Assembly (NCBI GenBank): GCA_025667525.1
Contig: CM046875.1
Location: 207,076,271-207,140,270, forward strand
Reading direction: 5' to 3'
DNA length: 64,000 nt
Source of the DNA: Glebionis coronaria
Taxonomy: Eukaryota; Streptophyta; Magnoliopsida; Asterales; Asteraceae
Of this stretch, positions 10,046-20,800 are shown in pieces. The first letter of the stretch is position 1. The number at the start of each line of letters is the position of its first letter. The notes below the pieces were generated by a model. The model did no database searches. It was given only the letters and a program-made list of their open reading frames with translations, and was not told where the DNA came from. A program made the translations under genes and the position numbers.

Positions 10046-13000
10046 TCAACGGAAGTAGCATGAAAGAAATCCACCAGGATCGAAGACATAGTTTTCATCC
10101 ATCACTAAGCACGAGCTTAAGGCGAACAAGGCAAGCCAAAAGAGAGGTGGCAGGGTTCCCTTAAGCAGTGATGGAGCATGGTGGGAGCAAGTATGAAGCG
10201 GTGTAAGCATGTCTTCTAAATTTCCAAAGATTTTTCCTTTTATTTCATCAGGTGGATACTGAGATGGCTTAAAGACTTCAATACCGGGATCAAACACCTT
10301 TTCCTTCAGGGGAAAATAGCACTCCGGCTCAGCCGAGTGTGAAGAAGATCCGCAAAGAAGCACAACCTCGTCCTCAGAAGTGGGACAAAGAGGTGTCAAA
10401 TCATAAGTGCAACGGATTTCGGTGTCAACCGGTTTCTTCTCCTTGGACAAAATGCTCTTCAAATCCAAAGTAGGATCAAGACGATAATCTTCAAAGACCA
10501 AAGGAGGTGCATCACTCTCATGAGGGAAGTATGTGTTAAGAAATTCAGAGAAATCTTCCTCGAATGAGTAATCGTCCAAAGTAGGATCGAGTGATGGTGG
10601 AGGATCTTCATCATGTGAAGAATCGCTCGAGAGAGTATCAGCCTCATCAAAATCATCGAATGTGGGCAGCTCGGGATACTCAGAAGTACAATCAAAATCA
10701 TCCGAATCTGAGCTAGAATCATCATCATAAGCATCGAAGACCGGTTGAGAATCATAAATGGGAGAAGCGTCAAAAGCAGGGGGAGAATCATCCACAGTAT
10801 CTTCAAAGAGTGGATTATCAGTAGAAGACTCGAATAGAGGATTGTCATAGACGGTAAAGTCATCGAGCACATTTATCATATTCACTGATTCTCGGCCTCC
10901 AAAGGATTTGCCTGTAAGCTGCCCCATTGTAAAAACTTGTGAATCTTTCCCGACTCTTAAGATTAACTCACCTTCGGCTACATCCACTAAAGCACGTCCG
11001 GATCTCAAGAATGGTCGACCAAGTATTAAAGGAATACGGGGGTCCATTGCATAATCAACTACGACAAAATCGACCGGGAAAGTAAATGCGCCAACTTTAA
11101 TAAACACGTCTTCGGCTATACCGACGGGGTAAGCGAGAGTGCGATTTGCAAGTTCAAGAGTCATCTTTGTTGGAATGAGGTCGGGTAAAGATAGTGTTTT
11201 CCAAACACTCAGTGGCATAAGATTAATACTAGCCCCGAGATCGGCAAGGGCAGTAAATTCTTCAGTTTTGTTGAACACGCAAGGCAACACAAAACGACCG
11301 GGATCTCCAAGTTTTTCCGGAAGTTCTTTAAGAATAACTGCAGAGCAGTTTTCATTTAATCGTGTGTTGGCGAGTTCAAGCAGCTTCTCTTTCTTGTTAA
11401 GTAATTCCTTGAATGCTCTAACAAATTTGGGCATGTGGACAAGAGCTTCAAGGAAACTAGTGCTGAATCCCATTTGAGAAATCATATTGATATATTTGGT
11501 TATTTGCGAGTCCTCCTTTGTTAGATCATTGGTCTTGCCTATACGAGAAGGGTATGGGATTCTAGGTTGATAAGGGTTAGGTGAAGGTGTAGGTGGTGAC
11601 GGTTGTGATGTTGAAGGGTCCTTCCGAGATACATCGTCATGACGAGGCGGAGACGGTAATGGTGCACTATTACTAGGTGTAGGAGGAGTAGGGATACATG
11701 GTGGTGGAGGAGGTGTAGATGATGGTGGTGGGGTAGATGGATTGACAATGGTAATTCCACTACGCGTAGTTATAGCACTCACATTAGCTCGCGGATTAGT
11801 GACGGTGTTTGAAGGTAGAGACCCCGAAGAAGAAGAAGGTTGAGCTTCGGGCAAGAAACTAGCCAACAGATTCTTTAATTCAGTTGTTTGAGTGATGAAA
11901 GAGGATTGAAGATTATCACGAACCTCGGTTCTGATGTCATTACCTTGCTTCAATATATCTCCTTTCAAATTGATTATTTGGCTCTGTAGATTCTTGATTT
12001 GCTCACCTTGAGTTCTCATTATTGTGTCAACATCGGGAGTAATGGGTGGGTGTTGTTGGGTGGGTGGTTGATAAGGGTTAGAAGCACGAGGTGGGATTTG
12101 GTTGCTTCTATTGTAGTTGTTGGCGGGATTTTGGTTTTGAGGAGAAAAACCGGGTGAAAGGTAATTGTTGGAACGGTAACTCAGCAGATTTATATCCCCT
12201 TGTTGTCTAGCTTGGTAATTTTCCGGTGAATAATTACCGTAAGCTGCATACACATTTTCCGGATTTCCTTGTGTCGAAGGACAATCGGTGTATGAGTGAG
12301 GACCGCCACATGTTTCACAAGGATTAGCAACCGCTTTAACTTGTTGTTGTTGTTGGTTTGAAGCGAGAATCGTAATACTTTTGCTCATTTCAGCCATCAT
12401 GCGTGTAAGTTCGGTCATCTCAGGGTTTGCTGAGGTAGAAGAAACATTGACTCTCGTGTTGTTTCTAGAAGAAGCAGAGGAATCCCAGTTCTTATGATGA
12501 GTAGTCATGTTTTCAATTAACTCTCTACACTCCTCGGGTCTCCTTTTCATGAATGTGCCACCGGCGGCTGCATTGATCGTATCACGATCTCGAAAAGTCA
12601 ATCCGTTGTAGAAAGTATCGATCAAGGTGACCGGAAGCATGTTGTGGTTTGGACAACGGTCGATCAAGACATTATATCTCTCCCATGCATCAAAAAGAGA
12701 TTCATCAGGATCTTGCATGAAACCGCTGATCTGATTGCGAAGGCTTGTGACCATGGATGGTGGAAAGTAGCGCGACAAAAAGCGTTGAGTCATGTCATCC
12801 CAAGTGTGAATAGAATTCTTCGGGAGACGATCAAACCATTTCTCGGCATGATGTGATAAAGTATGCGGGAAGAGTTGTAGGCGGAGAACATCCATTGTGG
12901 CACCAGGCAACTTCATGCCTTGGGTGATTGTAATGAACTTGTCGAGGTTTTTGTTGGCATCATCATCAGGCAATCCTCTAAATGGGTTTGTTTGTACTTG

Positions 13001-13246
13001 CTGAATCATGTGGTGCTTCAACGAAAACTCAGGAGCGTTGATTTGCATCGGCGCAATCGGTCCTCCTCGTCCAAACATTGTTGGTTGACAAAGTTCCTCC
13101 ATGGTCCGAAGATCGGGCTGTGGAAGAGCATTGTTGTTGTTATTATTATTATTGAGGTGCGGTAGTTGATTATTGTTGTTAACACCTGCCATATCTAAAT
13201 CTTCTTGAGGCTCGGGCTCTTGATAATTAGAAGATCTAGTACGCAT
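10046..13246 (-). CDS. E1 Gag-protease polyprotein with conserved C-terminal domain, intact
   Basis: 1,066 codons. I take ATG 13246 (MRTRSSNYQEPEPQ) because E2 starts alike (MRTRSRKKK); the frame is open further upstream. Gag matrix/capsid about residues 60-260 (FRGLPDDDANKNLDKF, WFDRLPKNSIHTWDD, FYNGLTFRDRDTINAAAGG). Zinc knuckle CETCGGPHSYTDC (CX2CX3HX4C), then a Gln/Pro-rich linker. Protease: FTALADLGASINLMPLSVW, with DLG instead of D(T/S)G as is usual in Athila proteins, and IPLILGRPFLRSG. After the protease comes an acidic Asp/Ser-rich stretch, then a domain with FDPGIEVFKPSQYP, a hydrophobic segment FWLALFALSSCLVM, and a terminal VFDPGG. This last domain recurs in E2 and E3. No RT follows. 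Gag would build particles and the protease mature them; the C-terminal role is unknown. Confidence 0.92.
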   Translation of the reverse strand: MRTRSSNYQEPEPQEDLDMAGVNNNNQLPHLNNNNNNNNALPQPDLRTMEELCQPTMFGRGGPIAPMQINAPEFSLKHHMIQQVQTNPFRGLPDDDANKNLDKFITITQGMKLPGATMDVLRLQLFPHTLSHHAEKWFDRLPKNSIHTWDDMTQRFLSRYFPPSMVTSLRNQISGFMQDPDESLFDAWERYNVLIDRCPNHNMLPVTLIDTFYNGLTFRDRDTINAAAGGTFMKRRPEECRELIENMTTHHKNWDSSASSRNNTRVNVSSTSANPEMTELTRMMAEMSKSITILASNQQQQQVKAVANPCETCGGPHSYTDCPSTQGNPENVYAAYGNYSPENYQARQQGDINLLSYRSNNYLSPGFSPQNQNPANNYNRSNQIPPRASNPYQPPTQQHPPITPDVDTIMRTQGEQIKNLQSQIINLKGDILKQGNDIRTEVRDNLQSSFITQTTELKNLLASFLPEAQPSSSSGSLPSNTVTNPRANVSAITTRSGITIVNPSTPPPSSTPPPPPCIPTPPTPSNSAPLPSPPRHDDVSRKDPSTSQPSPPTPSPNPYQPRIPYPSRIGKTNDLTKEDSQITKYINMISQMGFSTSFLEALVHMPKFVRAFKELLNKKEKLLELANTRLNENCSAVILKELPEKLGDPGRFVLPCVFNKTEEFTALADLGASINLMPLSVWKTLSLPDLIPTKMTLELANRTLAYPVGIAEDVFIKVGAFTFPVDFVVVDYAMDPRIPLILGRPFLRSGRALVDVAEGELILRVGKDSQVFTMGQLTGKSFGGRESVNMINVLDDFTVYDNPLFESSTDNPLFEDTVDDSPPAFDASPIYDSQPVFDAYDDDSSSDSDDFDCTSEYPELPTFDDFDEADTLSSDSSHDEDPPPSLDPTLDDYSFEEDFSEFLNTYFPHESDAPPLVFEDYRLDPTLDLKSILSKEKKPVDTEIRCTYDLTPLCPTSEDEVVLLCGSSSHSAEPECYFPLKEKVFDPGIEVFKPSQYPPDEIKGKIFGNLEDMLTPLHTCSHHAPSLLKGTLPPLFWLALFALSSCLVMDENYVFDPGGFLSCYFR

Positions 13247-13470
13247 ACACCTGAAAATGCAAAAGAAAACAAAACCAAACACAAAGACAATGTATATACA
13301 CAATAAAGATAAAATCTTTTTGGATTTTGGAAATTGTTAATTTTTATGAGTTTTTATGAATTTTTTATGCAAGAAAAATAACGTTCACAAGTGAACGGGT
13401 CCCAAAAAGCAACGTGTCTCTTCACAAAAAACTGTTGATCTTTACGAAAAGAGCCGGCAGCGGCGCCATT
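13247..13470 (-). other. E1 5' leader and primer-binding site
   Basis: Primer-binding site TGGCGCCGCTGCCGGC (minus) at 13453-13468, two bases from the LTR. It closely matches the 3' end of plant tRNA-Asp, the usual primer of Athila elements. The rest is a short A/T-rich leader to the gag ATG. Confidence 0.85.
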
Positions 13471-15208
13471 TGATAACTAGACTTTTGACCAGTTAAAATT
13501 TGTTGTTCTAGTGTTCTCTTCGAATTGAAAAACTTTATTGTTTAATGTGTGACTCAGTTGAACTTTGGTGAAATAAAGATGTGTCGTTGTAGTTTTGAAA
13601 ATTAAAGGTGCAAAACAATTAAAGCAAAAGGTGCAATTAAAGTAAATCTAAGTCTAATAAAAATAAAGGTGCAGATATTTAAAAGCAAGACTAAAATTAA
13701 AGGCAATAAAGTAAATAACGCAAACTTAAATCTAACTAAGGCAAACTTAAAACGCAACTAAAACTAAAACTTAAACTAAGGCAAATTAACTTAAAGTGCG
13801 ATTAAGGAAAAAGGCAGGAAAAATAATGCTTGAAATTAAAAGCTGAAAACGATAAGTCCCTATTCGGAATAAACCCTATTCGGAATACTGTCACTATGCG
13901 GAAAAGGTGCTCATTCGGAATAGTTCCCTACGCGGAATACTAAACCTATTCGGAAAGTTGCCTCTATGCGGAATCAAGCCCCTATTCGGAATATTATCCT
14001 TATTCGGAATATTTAGTCTACTCGGAATATTTCCCCTATTCGGAATATCTGTCCCTATTCGGAATAAGTGCTCTATCCGGAATAAACTTCCTATTCGGAA
14101 TATCCAGGCCTATTCGGAAAGTGCTCTATTCGGAATACTGTCACCCTATTCGGAATATTGCCCTAAACGGAATAATGGCCTTACTCGGAAAACCTTCCCT
14201 ATTCGGAATAATGAATATTCCGAATAGTGCTCACTGCTGAACCCTTATGCGGAATACTTGGGGCTGCGTCCAGAGAGAGAACAGTAACAAGATCCGAAGA
14301 ACAAGGGATAAAGAATATATACGGATCAAATCAAATCCAAAACAAATCAACCAAAAATAAATCAAACAAGTAAATAACAAATATAAATGATGAACAATCA
14401 ATCCAAAACAATAAAATTCACAAGACTTAATCAAATTAATCAAAACCACTTTAATCAAATCAACCAAAAATAAAGGACTTGAACATAAACAAATCAACAC
14501 AAAGATTAAGAAAGGAAGAATGAGATTAACAAGATAAAGATAAAACTTGACAAGAATTAAAAAGGAAAACTTACTTGAATTAAATGGTAATTAAGTGCAA
14601 GACAAGGTAATTAAATTGGACAAGTAATAAAAGGAGCAAAGGTAATTAAAAATGGAAGAGCTAATTTGTCAAGTTAGCCAACAAAGAAAAATAATTAACT
14701 AGCCTAATCTATATATAGGGGAGGATTAGGAAGCTTCCTCCCCTCCTTCATTTTCTCTTAATTACAAGATTAAGTCCTTCCTCCTTTAATCTTCTTTTAA
14801 TTGCACCATTAGTCCTTAAGCCTTTATTCTTCATTAATCTTGGACTTTAAATGGTTTTGTCTCGGGATTTCTTTGAACTCGTCTTTTAATTCTTCAATAA
14901 AGTAGACTTGAGTTCTTCGGCTTTAAGTAAACTTCCGTCTTTCGACTTTTTCTTCGATAAATCTTCAGAATTGGTCTTGGACTTCCGTTCTTTTTGCACT
15001 CTTGACTTCTTGACTTCCTCTTTCGTCTTTTTCTTCGATAAAAGCCCGTGAATCCCCGTGTTTTCTCCACTTTTCACCTTTTCGTTCTAAATCACAACAA
15101 AAACACAAACCACGCATAATTCCTACATAAAAGATATAAAATACACGTTTTGGCTCGGTTATTATTGTAATTAAGTGGTAAAAAGGATGGGTGTTTACAC
15201 ACCTATCA
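13471..15208 (-). repeat. E1 5' LTR
   Basis: 1,738 bp, the promoter copy. TATA at 14709-14717; TCGGAA array 13858-14257. Ends CACCTATCA at 15208, followed by the duplication CGCCG. Confidence 0.95.
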
Positions 15209-15213
15209 CGCCG
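15209..15213. repeat. Target-site duplication CGCCG, right copy (E1)
   Basis: Partner of 6281-6285. Lies inside Tat gag. Confidence 0.95.
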
Positions 15214-16171
15214 GCATGCGACGCTTGGTGTCCTCAGAATAGTTCCTTATGCGGAGGGTGAATGGATCTTCCCTGGGATCCACCCATGGCCGGGTAAGCC
15301 TAGGGTCATCCCATGGTTCACACCATGGACGCGAAAGATCTTCCGCTTCCGCGTCTCGATAATAAGGACTATCATAATACCCATCATTGTTTGGTGGTGG
15401 CGGAGGGGTGCGCCTAGGTCGGCGACGCTTAGGCAGATGGTCATCTGAATCCTCTCCGGACAGATCCGGGGATGGCGGCGGTGCCCCATTCTTTGCATAG
15501 GGGCCACTTTTTTGGGATGAGCCAGGAGCCTTTTTCCCAGTGTTCATTCTGTCCAACACACTCGGGCGGCGTATGGTTCTCGTCAGCTCTCGATCTGGCC
15601 GCTCGGGTGAGCCATCCGACCTTTCTCCTTCTTGAGACTACGTTAATTCCTGTATGAGGCGATCTCCTATGCGCTCAAACACATTCCGGGGTTGAGGGGT
15701 TTCCTCAAAGGTTCCCTGCTCCTGAGGCCGAGTTCTCCTTTTTCTCCGGTTTTGGGAGGGGGTGGTTGGTCCACTGTCACCAAAGTTGAGTCTGGCTTGG
15801 AGGTTCCTCCCCAAATTCAGCCTTGATGCGATCCCTGGGACGATCCTTTCGAAGTTCTGCGTGAGAACTCGAGTAAGATCCTCCTCACTGAGTGGTAGGA
15901 CTTCCACTTCTTCCTCTGTCGAGGGTCTGCGCGGTTCCTTGTTAGGAGGGTTTGGCGCACTCCCCGGATCAGGGTTGTCCAGGGTTGAAGTAGGCGGGGG
16001 TGTCACCGAGATCGTGCTCGTCACCCCTGCGGGCTGAAAAACGCTACGGTTACCCGGCCCGCCTGCTAGGCGGCTAGGTGATTGGTTGGGAATGAGAATC
16101 CCTTCCCCTTGGGACTTCCGGTTCCCAGGATTCACGTTCCTGGGGTTAGCTAGCGGATGCCCCTTCGTCAT
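15209..16171 (-). pseudogene. Tat gag, N-terminal part
   Basis: Starts at ATG 16171 (MTKGHPLANPRN); the same frame is open upstream through the primer-binding region but without an ATG. Low-complexity N-terminus rich in Pro, Asn, Arg, then LTRVLTQNFERIVPG, then a basic PKRRRPRRTPPPPP stretch and an aromatic/acidic YYDSPYYRDAEAED. An in-frame TAG at 15638-15640 interrupts it; frame and sense are unchanged on either side. E1 inserted at its 3' end, and the frame resumes at 6280. Conserved capsid domains lie in the downstream piece. The stop plus the insertion make it non-functional. Confidence 0.8.
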
Positions 16172-16238
16172 TGGAAACTCAGAATGAGGTTTTTGTTCTA
16201 GCTTAGTGTAATGGGTCCCACGGATGGCGCCAACTTGT
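16172..16238 (-). other. Tat leader and primer-binding region
   Basis: Contains TGGCGCCATCCGTGGGAC (minus) at 16215-16232, six bases from the LTR edge, the position expected for a primer-binding site. The first eight bases fit tRNA-Asp; the rest does not fit well, so the primer is uncertain. Confidence 0.6.
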
Positions 16239-16806
16239 TGATGCAAAAGTTGGTTGATCCTTGCTAGACCCGAATTAGGCTTAATTCGGGTTGGCTGGGC
16301 TCCGGCTCCTGCACCAAGTGAATCGTTTGGTTGGGATCCTGCACACTAAACAGCACGCATTAGGCTTACCGTGGGAATGTTTCCCACGATTAGACTCCAG
16401 CGTGAGAGTAAGTAATTGGTTTAAGGTTTATGTGAGTTTAGAGTACAAGTCGTAATACCTTTGTGGAACCCTTGGGGGTTCCTTTTATAGGCAGTGAAAC
16501 CCTAGTGGGCTTTAACTGATGCTTCGGCCCCAAGGAAGAGATAAGCACCAGAATTAGAATGATTGTTATCTTCTAATTCTGGTAGTGAATATCCTCTCTT
16601 ATTGGGATAAAGATATTCCTAGACAGAATATGATTCTGTCTAATCTTATGTCGGCCGCCTTGGGCCGTGGGCCGCACACATGTGCGGTTACTATTCACTC
16701 AAACCCATAAGCCTGAATGACATTTATCCACCCATCTGTGATGGGCCGGATACGGGCAGTACCCGTGGGCCGGGCTCATGACCCGGTTGGGGACTATACG
16801 TCATCA
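16239..16806 (-). repeat. Tat 5' LTR
   Basis: About 568 bp, TGATGCAAAAG...CGTCATCA, with matching 5-bp ends TGATG/CATCA. The left edge could be 16236. The right edge is fixed by the start of E6 sequence at 16807. The partner LTR is outside the window, so length and duplication (expected GTAGG, 16807-16811) are unverified. Confidence 0.75.
16465..16489 (-). promoter_or_regulatory. Tat LTR TATA box with downstream hairpin
   Basis: TATAAAAGG (minus) at 16481-16489, directly followed in transcription direction by the perfect inverted repeat GGAACCC/GGGTTCC (16476-16482 and 16465-16471). Confidence 0.6.
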
Positions 16807-16847
16807 GTAGGAAAGAGTTAAAGTGCTTGAGACTTATATAATATCAC

Positions 16848-16924
16848 ATTTTAATCACATTTTCTCCCCTATCTCTAATATATAAAATCTTTTGATATTA
16901 GAGATACCAAAATTTGATTAAAAT
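16848..16924 (-). other. Two-tier conserved stem-loop, E6 copy
   Basis: Outer stem ATTTTAATCA 16848-16857 / TGATTAAAAT 16915-16924; inner stem TATCTCTAATAT 16870-16881 / ATATTAGAGATA 16895-16906; 13-nt loop. A purine-rich GGGGAGAAAA (minus) lies beside the inner stem. Homologous structures at 57531-57600 and 48814-48887. Confidence 0.75.
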
Positions 16925-17195
16925 ATATTTTGAAAAAATAGTCTTAAAAATCTCCGGGAGAAAGATGTGGCAATCTCTGCATGGAGTTGAAATGCTCCCG
17001 CTCAAAAAATTGATCAAATTGAATTGTCATTGTGAGGATGTGATCCACATTTCGCTTTTTTAGGATGGGAGTTGTTGAACACACAATTTTTGAAAGATTT
17101 TGTATAACCATTGAAAAATTCTTGAAAAAATTGTGTTCAACGCTTTTTGAAAAAATCCTATTTCTTTTTGGCGAAAAGGTTTTTCTAAAGCATAA

Positions 17196-17645
17196 ACTTG
17201 AGTTCATAGACGTTGAATGTCTTGACAAATCCACTCAAGTGTGAGAATATTTAACTTATTTTGCTGAGGGTAAGAGCACAAAATCGTACACTCCCCCGTG
17301 AATATAGGTCCGGTTGCAATCTGAAAGTGATTACAAGCCATTGTGTTGAGCTTAAAACGTTGAATGTTTTGTGACAAGCTCAACCCAAGATAGATTGCTC
17401 TACCCTTTGTTAGGATAAGTTATCTTTAAATATACACTTTCCTTTATTTGAAGTTCGAGTTACAGTCTGACATTTAACTGTAAGTCGTTTACATGAGCTT
17501 AAAAACTTGGAATATTTTTTAATAATAGCTCATGACCAAGAAAAATAAATTTCTCGTTGGTGAGGATAAGATATCATTCGTGATCAACTTTCCTTTCTTT
17601 TAGGCACGAGTCACAATCTAAAGTAATTGTAAATCATTGAAATGA
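17196..17645 (-). repeat. ~150-bp three-hairpin repeats, E6 array
   Basis: Three units. First-hairpin stems: ACTTGAGT/ACTCAAGT (17196-17203, 17233-17240), GTTGAGCTT/AAGCTCAAC (17345-17353, 17376-17384), CATGAGCT/AGCTCATG (17492-17499, 17527-17534). The third unit also has a clear GAGAAA-type second hairpin. Confidence 0.75.
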
Positions 17646-17810
17646 CATGTTTTGAAAAATATTTACAACTTTCATTCGAGCTTTATGTACACACTCGTCT
17701 CATTATTGAGCGACATTTCTAGGTACGTCCATATTATCGATACTGAAAGACATGTCGAGAAGAATATATATTTTTTTATATTTTTAAGGTTTTTCCATTT
17801 TTTATTTTTT

Positions 17811-20800
17811 TTATGGATATTTATGTTTTATTATATTTTTGTGTTTTCTCAAGTTTTTTGAAAATAATCCAAAAATAGACTTTTGTACAGCAGAAGAAGG
17901 TGATATCGAATGTACAGAATTGGAACCCTTTGAGGAAGAAGTGGGTTCAGAATCCGCTGAGGTACCTACAATGACAGAAGAAGAGTTTGCACAAATACTA
18001 GTGTTAGGAGTAACAAATTCCTTGTCGACGGCCAAAACATTTGCATTCGTGCTAGCGCAGGTTTCATCACTCTTCTCTATTGGAATCCACTTAAGACCAA
18101 CTTTCGTGAAGATCCGACCCGTTGGTTTCCACTGAAGACTAGATTTAGGAGTAGTTTCTCTTGCACAGCGGAAGACTTCTTTGGAGAGAAACTATGTCCT
18201 TTTTGAATCCACTATTCAGATTTGGTATGGTTGCTTTTCTTTGCGATGAGTTTGTATCTCCTTGTTGTCTTATGGGATTCTGCATTCGATCTCCGTAAAA
18301 AGGAACGAGATTTGACTTCATAGAGGTATTACAAAATTCAATGGTCATGATTTCCATTGTGAATGCCATTTTTGCAAGTGGGGCATACAGGGAATTCGGG
18401 ATTCAGGAAAGTAGTTGTATTCCTTGGTTTTCCAAATCGTTCAGGCGTAGTGTTCGAAACACGACTATTCATGGATGGTTTCCAATTCCTATATTGCGGG
18501 TGAGGGAACCTAGGTTTTGGTTGACTATCATTAGGAGTCTGTTGAACTCTAGCGGGATTTGGTGAACTAGGTTTTGAATACACATGTTTGTCTTTCTTAA
18601 TCTTCCCTTTTTGTTTAGCATCCTCTAGGTTGTTGGTATGAACGAAGTCATTTGAACCTACAGATACCTTTCTTTGGACGCGAATGTCACACGTTTTGGA
18701 GGAGTCCTAGAAGTGCTATGTGCATTCACATGGTTGGGTTTAGCAACAGTGTGCTTTCTAAATGGAGGAACATAGGGTGAAATGGATGATTTTGGAACAC
18801 TTGGTTGCACATCGGTCTTAGGGGGTAACCTAGATTTTACATGAGAAGAATTGGAGAAAGGAGTCGGTTTTCCTAAGATAGATGGCTTTGGATCCTTGTA
18901 GGCATTGGGTTGTCGAACAACAAGTTTCACAACCTTAGGTTCCACAGTTTTCCCACCCATTTTGGCAACGAGTTTCTTCAACTCTTCTATCGCTATGTCC
19001 TTTTCTTGCAACTAAGATTTCAAGTCTGTAATTTCCATACTCTTTTTGTTCATTTCTCAACGCAATGCGGAAAGTTTTACTTGCAAGTTATTATCATTTG
19101 GGCCTTTTCTGACTTCTTTTTGCAAAGCAAGTTCAAGAGAATGACAATGTTTTTGAAGGAAATCGGTTTTGTGTTGAAGTAACTCAAAAGCCTTTTTATC
19201 AACATTTTCTTTACATTTCGAAAGCTCAAGTTCAAGACTCTCACATTATTTAATCTTATCAAGATATTTGCATGCAACATAAGAATATTCATCGATATCA
19301 GCACAAGATTGAAGAGTAACACACAAAATATCTTTGGAGAAACATTCTTCTAAGAGTAGATCATATTCGTTTGAAAAATCTGATTTGTCATTTTGAAGTT
19401 CATCAATTTCTTTTTCAAGAGACTCAACATATTTCAAATCATCAAACATTTCAGACCGAATCAATTTTTCAAACTCAAGAACATGTTCTTTTATAATCTT
19501 CGTATTTGGTATTAAAAGTTCTTTCACAAGCACAGTTATGTCGTGAGGAATCTCTGTTTTCCACTTATCCTTTTGACGTTTTTCCCAATCGCTTTCAACA
19601 ATTGTTTGAACATTATCAATGTGGTGTTTAAGAAAACCAAGTGTTTTTCGACTTTTGCTTTTAGAAGCATCAAGAGGGAAATAGTTAATATATATAAAAA
19701 CATTAGTTTTCCTCTTAGTGGCAAAAGCTTTCTTCCATTGAATTCTTCTATGTTTGCATTCTAAAAATAATTCTTCACGAGACTTTTGTTTTTGTGTAGT
19801 GAAAAGACAATATAGACAATTCTCATAAGCATAATTATATGGTTTCACAAACTCTTTATTGACCAGAGATCTACTCTCCTCTTCCCAAAGGAATGTCTCA
19901 TCAGTAACAAGAGGACATTCAGGATCGGTCCATTCGGACTCATCCATATAAAGGCAGGGGTTCGTAGCTTGAGCTTAGGCAAGGTAATCAGGACTTGCAA
20001 CTTGACCCTTAAACATCAACGGGGGTCTTATCATTCTTACTGTTTGAATAGAGTCATGCGTTTTATAAACAACTTTCTTCAAGAATTCGACTTGTTTTTC
20101 TAATTCTGTTACATTTTCAGTATCTTTTTCATGTCGACTTTTGAAATATCGTTTTAACGTTTCAACCTCTTGTTTCTTAACATCAAGAGTTTTAGCAGTC
20201 TCGGTATTATCCATCAAAAGCCGTTGTTCAAGTTCGTTAACTTTGGTGGTAGCAAGGTACGTTTTTTGACGTTCATCCATTAATAAAACATTAAATTGAC
20301 GTTTCTCTTTGGTTAATAACTCAAGAGTTCCCTTGTATTTCTTTTGAAGATCGTCCTTTTGACTTTTTAACGCACTACCCTTGTAACCCTCAAGATCTTT
20401 GGTTTTCTGAAGAAGCTCAGCTCTATAACTTTCAAGGGTCTCATTAGATTTAATTAGAGCGGCTTTGCATTCTTCAAAGTTTTGAGTGAGCGCTGCGTTT
20501 GCCTTCTTTAATTGATTTTGACTCTTTCTAGTTTCATTGACATCTTTTTGTAAACTAGCAATTAAATTAGCAAGCGTGACATGCTCCTCATCATCATACT
20601 CATTTGCATGTTGATCATCCTCAAACTCATTATTGCACATGTCTGATGAATCGGGTGTGGTATTGCTATCAACCGTTTCCATCATACACGTGTCAGAAAG
20701 GGTTGTTGTTTGATCACAATGTTCATGCGTATTGGTATTGGCAAACACATTAAATTCAGCATTTTGTATCTCTTCCAATGGCTCAGAATCGAAAACAGGG

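Larger units (their letters stand above)
6286..15208 (-). mobile_element. E1: Athila-like gag-protease retrotransposon without polymerase
   Basis: 8,923 bp, bounded by two 1,738-bp LTRs (TGATA...TATCA) and the duplication CGCCG. Minus strand: 5' LTR 13471-15208, primer-binding site 13453-13468, one long frame 13246-10046, ~2 kb non-coding 3' region, polypurine tract at 8024-8036, 3' LTR 6286-8023. I found about 14 differences between the LTRs by eye (~0.8%), so insertion is recent, about 0.3 million years if a rate of 1.3e-8 per site per year applies. No reverse transcriptase, RNase H or integrase is present, so it would need enzymes from an autonomous relative. Comparable to elements described as terminal-repeat retrotransposons with a gag domain. 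Confidence 0.93.
1..16806 (-). mobile_element. Ty3/gypsy Tat-lineage retrotransposon, 3' end outside window, split by E1
   Basis: Minus-strand LTR element. Order in its own direction: 5' LTR 16239-16806, primer-binding region 16215-16232, gag start 16171, protease, reverse transcriptase, first RNase H, second archaeal-type RNase H, integrase ending at 1572, then an antisense reading frame at 1-842. The second RNase H and the antisense frame are known hallmarks of the Tat clade. The 3' LTR should lie left of base 1. E1 (6286-15208) is inserted in gag and is not part of this element. The insertion site in E6 is placed at 16806/16807 because E6 sequence homologous to 57481 onward begins immediately to the right. 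Confidence 0.9.
16807..17810 (-). other. E6 3' non-coding region
   Basis: Non-coding. Homologous to 57481-58345 of E5 and 48780-50970 of E4. Contains the two-tier hairpin (16848-16924), a larger stem-loop GTTGAAC...GTTCAAC (17074-17141) and the three-hairpin repeat array (17196-17645). Polypurine-tract-like motifs (minus) occur at 16994-17002 and 17291-17297, a multi-PPT pattern described for Sireviruses. Confidence 0.7.

Noticed and set aside
10459..10872. Overlapping minus-strand frames inside gag (also 11539-11760, 25746-26108, 27477-27722)
   Set aside because: Low-complexity Leu/Met/Ile or His/Leu shadows of the acidic and proline-rich parts of Gag-protease in another frame.
16848..16924. 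MITE insertion as source of the two-tier inverted repeat
   Set aside because: The structure sits at the same place in three families with unrelated stem sequence in E4, and no target duplication flanks it.
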